Below are positions 26,646 to 34,777 of a DNA stretch of 64,000 nucleotides, piece by piece. The notes below the pieces were generated by a model that did no database searches, was not told the origin of the DNA, and worked only from the letters and a program-made list of their open reading frames with translations. This DNA comes from Methylobacterium nonmethylotrophicum (GTDB taxonomy: Bacteria > Pseudomonadota > Alphaproteobacteria > Rhizobiales > Beijerinckiaceae). The first letter of the stretch is position 1; the number at the start of each line of letters is the position of its first letter. The DNA is taken from the NCBI RefSeq assembly GCF_004745635.1, contig NZ_SRLB01000006.1:124001-188000 (forward strand). The letters are read 5' to 3'. The position numbers and the translations under genes are program-made.

Positions 26646-27692
26646 ATGGATCAGGCCAAGCTCGCGGCCCTTCGCGCCCGCTACCTCGACGCGACCGGCG
26701 GCGACATCGACGACCCGGACTTCGCGAAGGCGGCGGCGCAGCAATTCAGCGAGAGCGACCGGCGCAAGTGGCCCTTCGCGGACCCGGCCACCTTCCTCGA
26801 CCTGCCGTACCGCCCCGAGGCCGCGACGCTGCCGGATTTCGGCGGCCTCGACGTGGCGCTGATCGGCGTGCCGATGGATCTCGGCGTCACCAACCGGGCC
26901 GGCGCCCGCCACGGGCCGCGGGCGGTGCGGGCGGTGGAGCGCATCGGTCCCTACGAGCATGTGCTGCGGATGACGCCGGCGGCGGAGCTGACGGCCGCCG
27001 ATATTGGCGACGTGCCGTTCCGCAGCCGCTTCTCCCTCGAGAGCTGCCACGAGGACATCGAGGCGTTCTTCGCCACCGTGGTGAAGGCGGGCGTGGTGCC
27101 GCTCGCGGTCGGGGGCGACCACTCGATCAGCCGCGCCACCCTGCGGGCGGTGGGCGCGGGCCGGCCGGTCGGGATGATCCACATCGATGCCCATTGCGAC
27201 ACCGGGGGCGTCTACGAGGGCTCGAAGTTCCATCACGGCGGGCCGTTCCGCCAGGCGGTGCTCGACGGCGTCCTCGATCCGGAGCGCACGATCCAGATCG
27301 GCATCCGGGGCGGCGCCGAGTACCTGTGGGAGTTCTCGTATGCCTCCGGCATGACCGTGATCCACGCCGAGGAGGTGGCGCAGCTCGGATTGCCCGCGGT
27401 GATCGCCCGGGCCCGCGAGGTCGCGGGCGACGGCCCGACCTACATCTCCTTCGACGTCGACAGCCTCGATCCGGGCTTCGCGCCCGGCACCGGCACGCCC
27501 GAGATGGGCGGGCTCACGCCGCGCGAGGTGCTGGCGCTGCTGCGGGGGCTGGCTGGATTGAACGTGATCGGCGGCGACGTGGTCGAGGTCGCGCCGCAAT
27601 ACGATCAGACCAGCAACACCGCGCAATGCGCCGCGCAGGTGCTGTTCGAGTTGCTGTGCCTGGTGGCGGCGGGGCGGCGTCGCCGCGGGTAG
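26646..27692 (+). CDS. Agmatinase/guanidino-hydrolase of the arginase (ureohydrolase) superfamily
   Basis: 348 aa; GGAG lies 6 nt before the ATG at 26646. All manganese-site motifs are present: GGDHS at 156-160, DAHCD at 181-185, FHHGGPF near 195-201, and FDVDSLDPGFAPGTGTPE near 273-290. The enzyme hydrolyses a guanidino compound to urea plus an amine. The substrate is not fixed: agmatine, guanidinobutyrate or guanidinopropionate are all possible. The N-terminal 60 residues are longer than in E. coli SpeB, as in guanidino-acid hydrolases. An arginine decarboxylase candidate lies at 16794-19139, which would allow agmatine formation, but the genes are not linked in an operon. Confidence 0.87.
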   Translation: MDQAKLAALRARYLDATGGDIDDPDFAKAAAQQFSESDRRKWPFADPATFLDLPYRPEAATLPDFGGLDVALIGVPMDLGVTNRAGARHGPRAVRAVERIGPYEHVLRMTPAAELTAADIGDVPFRSRFSLESCHEDIEAFFATVVKAGVVPLAVGGDHSISRATLRAVGAGRPVGMIHIDAHCDTGGVYEGSKFHHGGPFRQAVLDGVLDPERTIQIGIRGGAEYLWEFSYASGMTVIHAEEVAQLGLPAVIARAREVAGDGPTYISFDVDSLDPGFAPGTGTPEMGGLTPREVLALLRGLAGLNVIGGDVVEVAPQYDQTSNTAQCAAQVLFELLCLVAAGRRRRG

Positions 27693-27714
27693 GGACCGCG
27701 GCGCCGGGGGCGCC

Positions 27715-28650
27715 TCACCCCCCGGCCACGCCCTGCGTGTCGACGTAGACCGCGTAGAGCGACTGGCTCGCCGCCATGAACAGACGGTTGCGGTGGCGGC
27801 CGCCGAAGCAGAGGTTGGCGCAGCGCTCCGGCAGGCGGATGCGGCCGATCAGCGTGCCCTCGGGGTTGTAGACCATGACGCCGTCGAGGGCGTCGGTGCC
27901 CATGCCCCAGCCGCACCAGAGGTTGCCGTCGACGTCGCACCGGAAGCCGTCCGGCGTGCCGGGGCCGGCATCGATGTGGACGCGCCGGTTCGTCAGGGTC
28001 GTTCCCTGGACGTCGAAGGCGAGGATGCGGCGGTTCGGCTGCGCCCGCGACTCGACGAGGTAGAGGATCGATTCGTCGGGGGAGAAGCACAGGCCGTTCG
28101 GCCCGGCGAGGTCGGTCGCCACCGCCGAAAGCGCCCCGGTCGCCGGGTCGAGGCGGTAGACGTTCTGGGGCGATTCGGGCTCGGCCCGCTCGCCCTCGTA
28201 GTTGCCGAGGATGCCGAAGGGCGGGTCGGTGAACCAGACCGCGCCGTCGGAGGCCACCACCACGTCGTTGGGCGAGTTCAGCCGCTTACCCTCGTACGCG
28301 TCGGCCAGCACCGTGATGGCGCCGTCATACTCGGTGCGGGTCACCCGCCGCCCGCCATGCTCGCAGGTGACGAGGCGGCCCTGGCGGTCGCGGGTGTTGC
28401 CGTTGGCGAAGTTCGACGGCTTGCGGAAGACCGAGACCGCGCCGCTCTCCTCGTCGTAGCGCAGGATGCGGTTGTTCGGGATGTCGCTCCACAGGAGGTA
28501 GCGCCCGTCGCCGAACCAGACTGGGCCCTCGCTCCAGCGGCAGCCGGTGGCGAGGCGCTCGACCCCGGCGCTGAACACCCGGTAGCGGGCAAACGAGGGG
28601 TCGATGACCTCGATGGCGGGGTCGGGATACCGGGTCGTCGGCGTCCACAC
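27715..28650 (-). CDS. SMP-30/gluconolactonase-family lactonase
   Basis: 311 aa from a GTG at 28650, with GGAGG 8 nt upstream. Six-bladed propeller motifs: SEGPVWFGDGRYLLWSDIPN, LNSPNDVVVASDGAVWFTDP, GPNGLCFSPDESILYLVES, and CDVDGNLWCGWGMGTDALDG. The metal-site Glu (SEGP), Asn (SPND) and Asp residues are in place. It hydrolyses a sugar acid lactone. It lies in a run with an MFS transporter, GntR regulator and uronate dehydrogenase, so an aldaro- or uronolactone is the likely substrate. The MFS gene is upstream on the same strand, 71 bp away. Confidence 0.87.
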   Translation of the reverse strand: MWTPTTRYPDPAIEVIDPSFARYRVFSAGVERLATGCRWSEGPVWFGDGRYLLWSDIPNNRILRYDEESGAVSVFRKPSNFANGNTRDRQGRLVTCEHGGRRVTRTEYDGAITVLADAYEGKRLNSPNDVVVASDGAVWFTDPPFGILGNYEGERAEPESPQNVYRLDPATGALSAVATDLAGPNGLCFSPDESILYLVESRAQPNRRILAFDVQGTTLTNRRVHIDAGPGTPDGFRCDVDGNLWCGWGMGTDALDGVMVYNPEGTLIGRIRLPERCANLCFGGRHRNRLFMAASQSLYAVYVDTQGVAGG

Positions 28651-28721
28651 GGGGGCTGTCCTCCTGTCGTTTCTTCGTGCGGCGGACCTTCGCGGTCCGC
28701 CGCCTCCGATGCAAGCCGGGT

Positions 28722-30026
28722 TCAATGCGCGGCGACACCCGCCGGCAGCGGCTGCGCCGGCCGGCGCTCGCCCAGCATCAGCCAGACCACCAGGAGCGCG
28801 ACGAGGTCGAACACCGTCAGGCAGGCGAAGAGCGGCTCGAAGCCGATGCGGCCGGCGAGCTGCCCGATCAGCAGCGAGAACAGCGCGCCGCCGAGATTGC
28901 CCGCCATGCCGCAGAGGCCGGTCGTCGTCGAGAGCTCGTGCGGGGCGAAATGGTCGGTGACGACGGCGTAGGGCAGGCTCGACAGCATCTGGTGGGCGAA
29001 GGCGCCGAGCGAGAACAGGCAGATCGCCGCGAAGGGGCTGGAGGCGAGCCCGATCAGCCCCGGGCCGACCATGCAGACCGCCCCGATGCCGATCCCGGCG
29101 ATGCGCGAGTTGGCGAGCGAGATCCGGAAGCGCCGGCTGAGGCAGGGCGAGAGGTAGCCGCTGAGCACGCAGCCGAGATCGGCGGCGAGGAACGGCAGCC
29201 AGGCGAAGAGCGCGAACTGCTTGATGTCCATGCCGCGCGCGCTGACCATGTAGAGCGGGATCCAGTAGCTGAAGGTCTGCCAGGCCGGCTCGGTGAGGAA
29301 GCGCGCGACCGCGATGCCCCAGAACTGCCGCCGCCCGACCACCGCCTTGACCGGAGGCTTGGGCGGCGCCGCCCGCGGCGCGTCGGCGCCGATATGGGCC
29401 CGCTCGGCCTCGGACAGGCCGGGATGCGCCTGCGGATCCCGGTAGAACAGCCACCACAGGGCCGCGACGCCGACCGACAGGAGCCCCGTGACCACGAAGG
29501 CGACCTGCCAGCTCCAGGTGAGCGACAGCCACACCACGAGGGGCGGGGCGATCATGGCGCCGATCGATGAGCCGGTGTTGAACCAGCCGGTGGCGATCGA
29601 GCGCTCCTTCGGGGGGAACCACAGGGTCGAGGTCTTGACCGCCGAGGGGATCGCCGCCGCCTCGCCCAGGCCCAGCAGGCCCCGGAAGGCCGCCATCGCC
29701 TGCCAGTTGCCGGCGAGCGCGTGCAGCGCGCAGGCCGAGCCCCAGACCAGCGCGAACAGGCAGTAGCCGGTGCGCAGGCCGATGAGGTCGGTGAGGAAGC
29801 CGGCCGCCGGCTGCATCACCCCGTAGGAGATCTGGAACGCCGCGACGATGAACGAGTACTGCTCGGTCGAGAAGCCGAGCTGGTCCTTCAGCAAAGGCGC
29901 CAGCACGCCGAGCGTGTTACGGTCGAGGGAGTTGACGACCGTGCCGAGGCCGACCAGCGCCAGGATGCGCCAGCGCAGGCCGCTCGGCTTCGTCGATGAT
30001 GGTCGCCGGCCGCTGACCTCGGCCAT
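28722..30026 (-). CDS. MFS transporter, anion:cation symporter family (ExuT-like)
   Basis: 434 aa, 12 helices, start ATG 30026 after AGAGGGGGAC. Signature elements of the hexuronate/phthalate ACS branch: VVNSLDRNTLGVLAPLLK, FSFIVAAFQ-type second helix, GLLGLGEAAAIPSAVKTSTLWFPPKERS, and WFNTGSSIGAMIAPPLVVWL. In this branch substrates are organic anions such as glucuronate and galacturonate. Its location between a lactonase and, divergently, a GntR regulator plus uronate dehydrogenase supports hexuronate uptake. An 18-bp palindrome lies 116 bp upstream of its start. Confidence 0.87.
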   Translation of the reverse strand: MAEVSGRRPSSTKPSGLRWRILALVGLGTVVNSLDRNTLGVLAPLLKDQLGFSTEQYSFIVAAFQISYGVMQPAAGFLTDLIGLRTGYCLFALVWGSACALHALAGNWQAMAAFRGLLGLGEAAAIPSAVKTSTLWFPPKERSIATGWFNTGSSIGAMIAPPLVVWLSLTWSWQVAFVVTGLLSVGVAALWWLFYRDPQAHPGLSEAERAHIGADAPRAAPPKPPVKAVVGRRQFWGIAVARFLTEPAWQTFSYWIPLYMVSARGMDIKQFALFAWLPFLAADLGCVLSGYLSPCLSRRFRISLANSRIAGIGIGAVCMVGPGLIGLASSPFAAICLFSLGAFAHQMLSSLPYAVVTDHFAPHELSTTTGLCGMAGNLGGALFSLLIGQLAGRIGFEPLFACLTVFDLVALLVVWLMLGERRPAQPLPAGVAAH

Positions 30027-30141
30027 CCGCGTCCCCCTCTTCTGTGGCGTCATTGCCGGCCGGGCCGGAAACAATGCAGAATCAAGGCCCTGCGCCGGTC
30101 CGGTCTTCCTGCCGGCGGGGGCCGCACGGAGCGTCTTGGTG

Positions 30142-30159
30142 ATTATCGATATCGATAAT
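30142..30159. promoter_or_regulatory. Perfect 18-bp palindrome, probable GntR operator
   Basis: ATTATCGAT followed by its exact complement ATCGATAAT, with no spacer, between the divergent MFS (start 30026) and GntR (start 30179) genes. It lies 20 bp before the GntR start codon, so bound repressor would block its own gene, and it is well placed to control the MFS-lactonase operon also. Assignment to this GntR protein is inferred from position. Confidence 0.65.
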
Positions 30160-30178
30160 GCCTGATAAGGGAGGGGGC

Positions 30179-30916
30179 ATGACCGAGGCCGGAGACATGA
30201 TCGCCGCCGCGTCCGTGGGGCCCGAGAGGCCCGGAGCGACCGTTCCGGTCGCCGCTCGCCCGCTCCCGCCGCGGGCGCGCCGCCACGCGCAGGTGGCCGA
30301 CGGCCTGCGCCGCGTCATCATGCTGGGCGAGACCGCCCCCGGGGCGGCCCTGCTCGAACTCGAACTCGCGGGCCGGTTCGGCTGCAGCCAGGGCGTGATC
30401 CGCGAGGCGCTCCTGCTGCTTCAGGAGGAGGGGCTGGTGCAGCGCTCCGGCCACCGCGGCACCCGGGTGTCGGACCTGAACCCCGAGGAGGCGGTCGAGA
30501 TGCTGCGCCTGCGCCGCGACCTCGAATGCCGCGCCGCCCGCCGGGCCTGCGCGCGCCCGGCCGGCCGGCCTGGGACGCTCAGGGCCGACCTCGAGACCCA
30601 GCTCGCCCTGATGGAGGCGGCGGCCGGGGCCGGCGATCCTTATGCGCTCGCCCAGGCCGACCGCGAGTTCCACCGCCGGCTCTTCGCCGAGGCCGGCTGG
30701 CCCGGCCTCGAGCCGATGCTGCTGCGCTGCCTGACCCACAACCACCGCTTCAAGCTGATCGCCGGGCCGGCCGACCTGGCCCACACCGCCCAGCGCCATC
30801 TCGGCATCCTGGAGGCGGCGGAGAGCCGGGACGGGCCGGCGCTCGCCGCGGCGCTCGCCCATCACGTCGCGACGATCCTTGACGACGGGCCCTCGCTCCT
30901 CGACGACGAGGCGTGA
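30179..30916 (+). CDS. GntR/FadR-type transcriptional regulator (FCD domain)
   Basis: 245 aa from ATG 30179, which follows GGGAGGGGG; an in-frame ATG at 30158 sits on the palindrome and is unlikely. The winged helix is QVADGLRRVIMLGETAPGA, LAGRFGCSQGVIREALLLLQ, EEGLVQRSGHRGTRVSDL. The C-terminal FCD effector domain shows LRLRRDLECRAARRA and ADREFHRRLFAEAGW, with His residues (HNHRF, HLGILEA) placed as metal ligands. Probably a hexuronate-pathway repressor. Followed by uronate dehydrogenase 48 bp later, likely in one operon. Confidence 0.88.
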   Translation: MTEAGDMIAAASVGPERPGATVPVAARPLPPRARRHAQVADGLRRVIMLGETAPGAALLELELAGRFGCSQGVIREALLLLQEEGLVQRSGHRGTRVSDLNPEEAVEMLRLRRDLECRAARRACARPAGRPGTLRADLETQLALMEAAAGAGDPYALAQADREFHRRLFAEAGWPGLEPMLLRCLTHNHRFKLIAGPADLAHTAQRHLGILEAAESRDGPALAAALAHHVATILDDGPSLLDDEA

Positions 30917-30964
30917 TCCGCGCCGTCCAGGTGCGCCACCAACGACAGTGACACGGGAGGAAGC

Positions 30965-31798
30965 ATGAGCGAGGCAGCAGGGATCAGGGTCGCCCTGTCG
31001 GGGGCGGGCGGTCAGATCGGGGCGGTGCTGCGGCCGCGGCTCATCGCCGCCGGGATCGTCCTGCGCTCGGGTGGGGGCCCGACGGCGCTGACGCCGCTGT
31101 CGGAGGCCGAGACGGTGACGACCGGCGACCTGCGCGATCCCGAGGCGGTCGACCGGCTGCTCGCCGGCACCGAGGTCCTGGTGCACCTGGCCGGCACCAG
31201 CGTCGAGAAGCCCCTGCCGGAGGTGATCGAGAACAACCTGATCGCGCTCCACGCGGTCTACGAGGGCGCCCGCCGGCACGGGTTGCGGCGCGTGGTCTTC
31301 GCCAGCTCCAACCACGCCTTCGGGATGCATTCGGTCGACGACCGGCTCGCCATCGACGCGCCGTTCCGGCCCGACGGGGCCTACGGCCTGAGCAAGGCCT
31401 GGGGCGAGCTGATGGGGCAGATGTACTGGGACCGTCACGGGATCGAGGGCGTGGCGTTGCGCATCGGCAGCGCGCTCCCGCGGCCGACGGAGTTCCGCCA
31501 CCTCTCGACCTGGCTCGGCCACGACGACCTGACCCAGCTCGTGCTGCGCAGCATCGCGGCACCGGTCCCCGGCACCATCGCGGTCTGGGGCGCCTCGAAC
31601 AATCCGCGCAGCTACTGGGACAACAGCGCGGCCGCGGCCGTGATCGGCTACCGGCCGACGCAATCGGCCGAGGACTATGCCGAGGAGATCCTGGCCCGGG
31701 AGAATCCCCTCGACCCGATCGCCCGCACCCTCCAGGGCGGCAGCTTCACGACCATGGACTACACGCCGGAGGCGGAGCGGCCGCGGCGCGAGGGATGA
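30965..31798 (+). CDS. udh: Uronate dehydrogenase (NAD-dependent, extended SDR)
   Basis: 277 aa; GGGAGGAAGC precedes the ATG at 30965. The NAD motif is GAGGQIGAVL. Strong matches to Agrobacterium Udh as I recall it: VLVHLAGTSVEKPLPEVIENN, VVFASSNHAFGMH, GAYGLSKAWGELMGQMY (Tyr-x3-Lys catalytic pair), LRIGSALPRPTEFRHLSTWL and VWGASNNPRSYWDNS. It oxidises glucuronate or galacturonate to the aldarolactone. With the MFS carrier and the SMP-30 lactonase it forms an oxidative uronate pathway. The next step (aldarate dehydratase) is not in the window. Confidence 0.9.
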   Translation: MSEAAGIRVALSGAGGQIGAVLRPRLIAAGIVLRSGGGPTALTPLSEAETVTTGDLRDPEAVDRLLAGTEVLVHLAGTSVEKPLPEVIENNLIALHAVYEGARRHGLRRVVFASSNHAFGMHSVDDRLAIDAPFRPDGAYGLSKAWGELMGQMYWDRHGIEGVALRIGSALPRPTEFRHLSTWLGHDDLTQLVLRSIAAPVPGTIAVWGASNNPRSYWDNSAAAAVIGYRPTQSAEDYAEEILARENPLDPIARTLQGGSFTTMDYTPEAERPRREG

Positions 31799-32039
31799 GG
31801 CCAGAGGTGAGGATGGAAGGGGTGAGGGCGGGCTCGTCCGCCGCACTGGTCGGAGACGGTCGCCTCCCATAAGGTGCCGCTGCCCAAGCTCGTGAGAGCT
31901 TCGGGCATCGCTCGGCAGAACCGCATGGCGCAGTTCTGCCGGGCCTCTTGTGTCTGCATCAGTGTTGCCGCCGAACCGGTGGTCACTCGGCATCGGCCGT
32001 AAAAGGCCGGCGGAATGATGCTCAGCGGCGAGGGCAGCC
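31799..32039. other. Intergenic region with two stacked hairpins (31881-31941)
   Basis: First hairpin: TGCCCAAGCTC (31881-31891), loop GTGA, GAGCTTCGGGCA (31896-31907), one bulged C. Second: CGGCAGAAC (31913-31921) and GTTCTGCCG (31933-31941), perfect 9 bp with an 11-nt loop. They sit between udh and the phytochrome gene; the second may terminate udh transcription. No T-run follows. No gene is supported here. Confidence 0.4.
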
Positions 32040-34292
32040 ATGCGGTCTGTGCAACCGGCGGAACTCACGGCCTGCGACAGGGAGCCGATTCACATCCTCG
32101 GCACCCTGCAGCCGCACGGTTTCCTGCTGGCGCTCGAAGGGCCGGAGCTGCGCATCGTCCAGGCCAGCGCGAACCTGCCCGACCTGCCGGGGCGCCCCGC
32201 CGCCCGGGCGCATGGCCGGCCCCTGTGCGAGGCGCTGCCGGAGGTCGGGGCGCCGATCCTGGAGGTGATGGCGACGCAGCTCGGCCGCGACGGCGCGGCC
32301 TATCTCGGCACCCTGGTCCTCGAGACCGGCGACGGCCCCCGCGCCTACGACCTCGCGGCCCACCGCTCCGGCGCCCTCACGGTGCTCGAGTTCGAGGAGA
32401 GCGCCGGCGAGGCCGCCCCCGGGAGCCTCGACACGCTCTATCCGCGGCTGCGGGCCTTCATCGAGGCGCTGCACGGGGCCGGCAGCGTCGAGGAACTGTG
32501 CGGGCTGCTCGCCGCCGACATCCGCCTCCTCACCGGGTTCGACCGCGCCCTGGTCTACCGCTTCGACCGCGACCAGCACGGCACCGTCGTGGCGGAGGAC
32601 GGCAACGGCGTCCTGCCCTCCTATCTCGACCTGCGCTTCCCGGCCTCCGACATCCCGGCCCAGGCGCGGGAGCTCTACCGCCGCAACCGCCTGCGCATCA
32701 TCCCGGACGCGGCCTACGAGCCGGTCCCGATCGTCCCGGCCCGGACGCCCTCGACCGGGGCGCCCCTCGACCTCAGCCAGTCGGTCCTGCGCAGCGTCTC
32801 GCCGGTCCACGTCGCCTACATGCGCAACATGGGCACGATGGCCTCGATGTCCGTCTCGATCCTGGTCGAGGGCGCGCTCTGGGGCCTGATCTCCTGCCAC
32901 AACAAGACGCCGCGGCGGGTGCCGCTCCAGACCCGCAACGCCTGCGACATCCTCACCCAGACCTTCGCGCTGCAGCTCGCCGCCAAGGAGCGCGGGGCGC
33001 TGGCCGAGCAGCGCCTGGCGCTCGGCGCGATCCAGGCCCGCCTGCTCGGCTTCATGGCCGAGGAGGAGAACTTCGTCGAAGGGTTCCTGAAGCACCCCGG
33101 GGACGTCCTGGCGCTGGCCAATGCCGGGGGCGCCGCGATCGTGACCGACCAGCGCTGCCACCTCGTGGGCCGCACGCCCACGGAGCGGCAGGTGCGCGGC
33201 GTCTACGACTGGCTCTCGTCCGAGCATGCCGGTGAGGCCGTCCACGTCACCGACGCGCTCTCCGAGGAATACCCGCCGGCGCGCACCATCGCCGACACGG
33301 CGAGCGGGCTCCTCGCGATCTCGATCTCGGAGAAGTACGCCAGCTACGTCCTGTGGTTCAGGCCCGAGGTGGTGCAGACCGTGCGGTGGGGCGGCGACCC
33401 GACCAAGGCCGCCACCAAGGACCCGGCCGGTGGCCCCGACCGGCTGCACCCGCGCCAGTCCTTCGAGACCTGGAAGGAGACCGTGCAGGGCCGCTCCCTG
33501 CCCTGGTCGGTGCCGGAGGTCGACACCGCCAAGGACCTGCGGGGGGCGGTGCTCGGCATCGTGCTGCGCCGGGCCGAGGAGCTGGCCGCCCTCACGGAGG
33601 AGCTGCAGCGCTCGAACAAGGAGCTCGAGGCCTTCTCCTACTCGGTCAGCCACGACCTCAGGGCGCCGTTCCGCCACATCGTCGGCTATGCCGAATTGCT
33701 GCGCTCGCGCGAGGGCGACCGGCTCTCGGACCGCGGGCGGCGCTACGTCGACACGATCGTCGAGGCGGCGTTCGCCGCCGGCACCCTCGTCGACAACCTG
33801 CTGACCTTCTCGCAGATGGGCCGCAACGCCCTCAACCGCATCCCCTGCGACATGAACCAGCTGGTCGAGGAGGTGCGCCGCCGGCTGATCCGGGACATTC
33901 CCCTCGAGCGGGCGATCCGCTGGCAGGTCGGGCCGCTCGGCCAGGCCCGGGCCGATCCGGTGATGATGCGGCTCGTGATCGAGAACCTCCTGTCGAACGC
34001 CGTCAAGTACACCCGCGGGCGGCAGGAAGCGGTGATCGAGGTCGGGCGCGAGGGGGACCGCGACGGCGAGGCGGTGTTCTACGTCCGCGACAATGGCGTC
34101 GGGTTCGACATGGCCTATGTGAACAAGCTGTTCGGCGTCTTCCAGCGCCTGCACCGGGTCGAGGAGTTCGAGGGGACGGGCATCGGCCTCGCCAATGTCC
34201 GCCGCATCGTCGAACGCCACGGTGGACAGGTCCGGGCGGAGGGCGCGCTCGACCACGGCGCCACCTTCCACTTCACGCTTCCCACCCGTTAG
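32040..34292 (+). CDS. bphP: Bacteriophytochrome histidine kinase
   Basis: 750 aa. PAS-GAF-PHY photosensor followed by HisKA and HATPase. The biliverdin-linking Cys is C12 (TACDREPIHILGTLQPHG), so a biliverdin adduct is expected. GAF: YRFDRDQHGTVVAED, PASDIP at 201-206 with RRNRLRIIPD, and SPVHVAYMRNMG with the conserved His. PHY tongue: PRQSFETWKETV. Kinase: FSYSVSHDLRAPFRHIVGYAELL, NLLSNAVKYT, DNGVGFDMAYVNKLFGVFQRL and GTGIGLANVRRI. Acts in the cytoplasm as a red/far-red sensor kinase. Two receiver genes follow at 23 bp and with an 8-nt overlap. No heme oxygenase is in the window. Confidence 0.94.
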   Translation: MRSVQPAELTACDREPIHILGTLQPHGFLLALEGPELRIVQASANLPDLPGRPAARAHGRPLCEALPEVGAPILEVMATQLGRDGAAYLGTLVLETGDGPRAYDLAAHRSGALTVLEFEESAGEAAPGSLDTLYPRLRAFIEALHGAGSVEELCGLLAADIRLLTGFDRALVYRFDRDQHGTVVAEDGNGVLPSYLDLRFPASDIPAQARELYRRNRLRIIPDAAYEPVPIVPARTPSTGAPLDLSQSVLRSVSPVHVAYMRNMGTMASMSVSILVEGALWGLISCHNKTPRRVPLQTRNACDILTQTFALQLAAKERGALAEQRLALGAIQARLLGFMAEEENFVEGFLKHPGDVLALANAGGAAIVTDQRCHLVGRTPTERQVRGVYDWLSSEHAGEAVHVTDALSEEYPPARTIADTASGLLAISISEKYASYVLWFRPEVVQTVRWGGDPTKAATKDPAGGPDRLHPRQSFETWKETVQGRSLPWSVPEVDTAKDLRGAVLGIVLRRAEELAALTEELQRSNKELEAFSYSVSHDLRAPFRHIVGYAELLRSREGDRLSDRGRRYVDTIVEAAFAAGTLVDNLLTFSQMGRNALNRIPCDMNQLVEEVRRRLIRDIPLERAIRWQVGPLGQARADPVMMRLVIENLLSNAVKYTRGRQEAVIEVGREGDRDGEAVFYVRDNGVGFDMAYVNKLFGVFQRLHRVEEFEGTGIGLANVRRIVERHGGQVRAEGALDHGATFHFTLPTR

Positions 34293-34315
34293 AGAGGCGT
34301 CCTCAGAGAGGTATC

Positions 34316-34777
34316 ATGGCGGACCTCAAGCCGATTCTCCTCGTCGAGGACAATCCGAACGACATCGAGCTGACCCTCGCGGCGCTCGAGAAGAGCCAGC
34401 TGGCGAACTCCATCGTCATCTGCCGCGACGGCGCCGAGGCGCTCGACTACCTGCGCCGGCAGGGCCCGCACGCGGAGCGGCCGGTGCAGGACCCGGCCGT
34501 GGTGCTGCTCGACCTGAAGCTTCCCAAGGTCGACGGGCTCGAGGTGCTGGCGGCGGTGAAGGGCGATCCCCGGACGCGGGCGATCCCGATCGTGATGCTG
34601 ACCTCCTCGCGGGAGGAGAGCGACCTCGTGCGCTCCTACCAGCTCGGCGTGAACGCCTTCGTGGTCAAGCCGGTCGGATTCACGGAGTTCTTCGAGGCGA
34701 TCCAGGATCTCGGGGTGTTCTGGGCCGTGCTCAACGAGCCGCCGCCCCACCGGGCGAGCTGGTCCTCCGGTGACTGA
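34316..34777 (+). CDS. CheY-like response regulator (Rcp1 type)
   Basis: 153 aa single receiver domain. Acidic pair at LLVEDNPND, phospho-acceptor D66 in VVLLDLKLPKVDG, Thr in VMLTSSREESD, and Lys in FVVKPVGFTEFF. GAGAGG lies 6 nt before the ATG at 34316. This subfamily (VEDNPNDIELTLAAL, extended C-terminus) is the usual partner of bacteriophytochrome kinases. It has no output domain. Its gene lies 23 bp after bphP and overlaps the next gene by 8 nt. Confidence 0.92.
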   Translation: MADLKPILLVEDNPNDIELTLAALEKSQLANSIVICRDGAEALDYLRRQGPHAERPVQDPAVVLLDLKLPKVDGLEVLAAVKGDPRTRAIPIVMLTSSREESDLVRSYQLGVNAFVVKPVGFTEFFEAIQDLGVFWAVLNEPPPHRASWSSGD

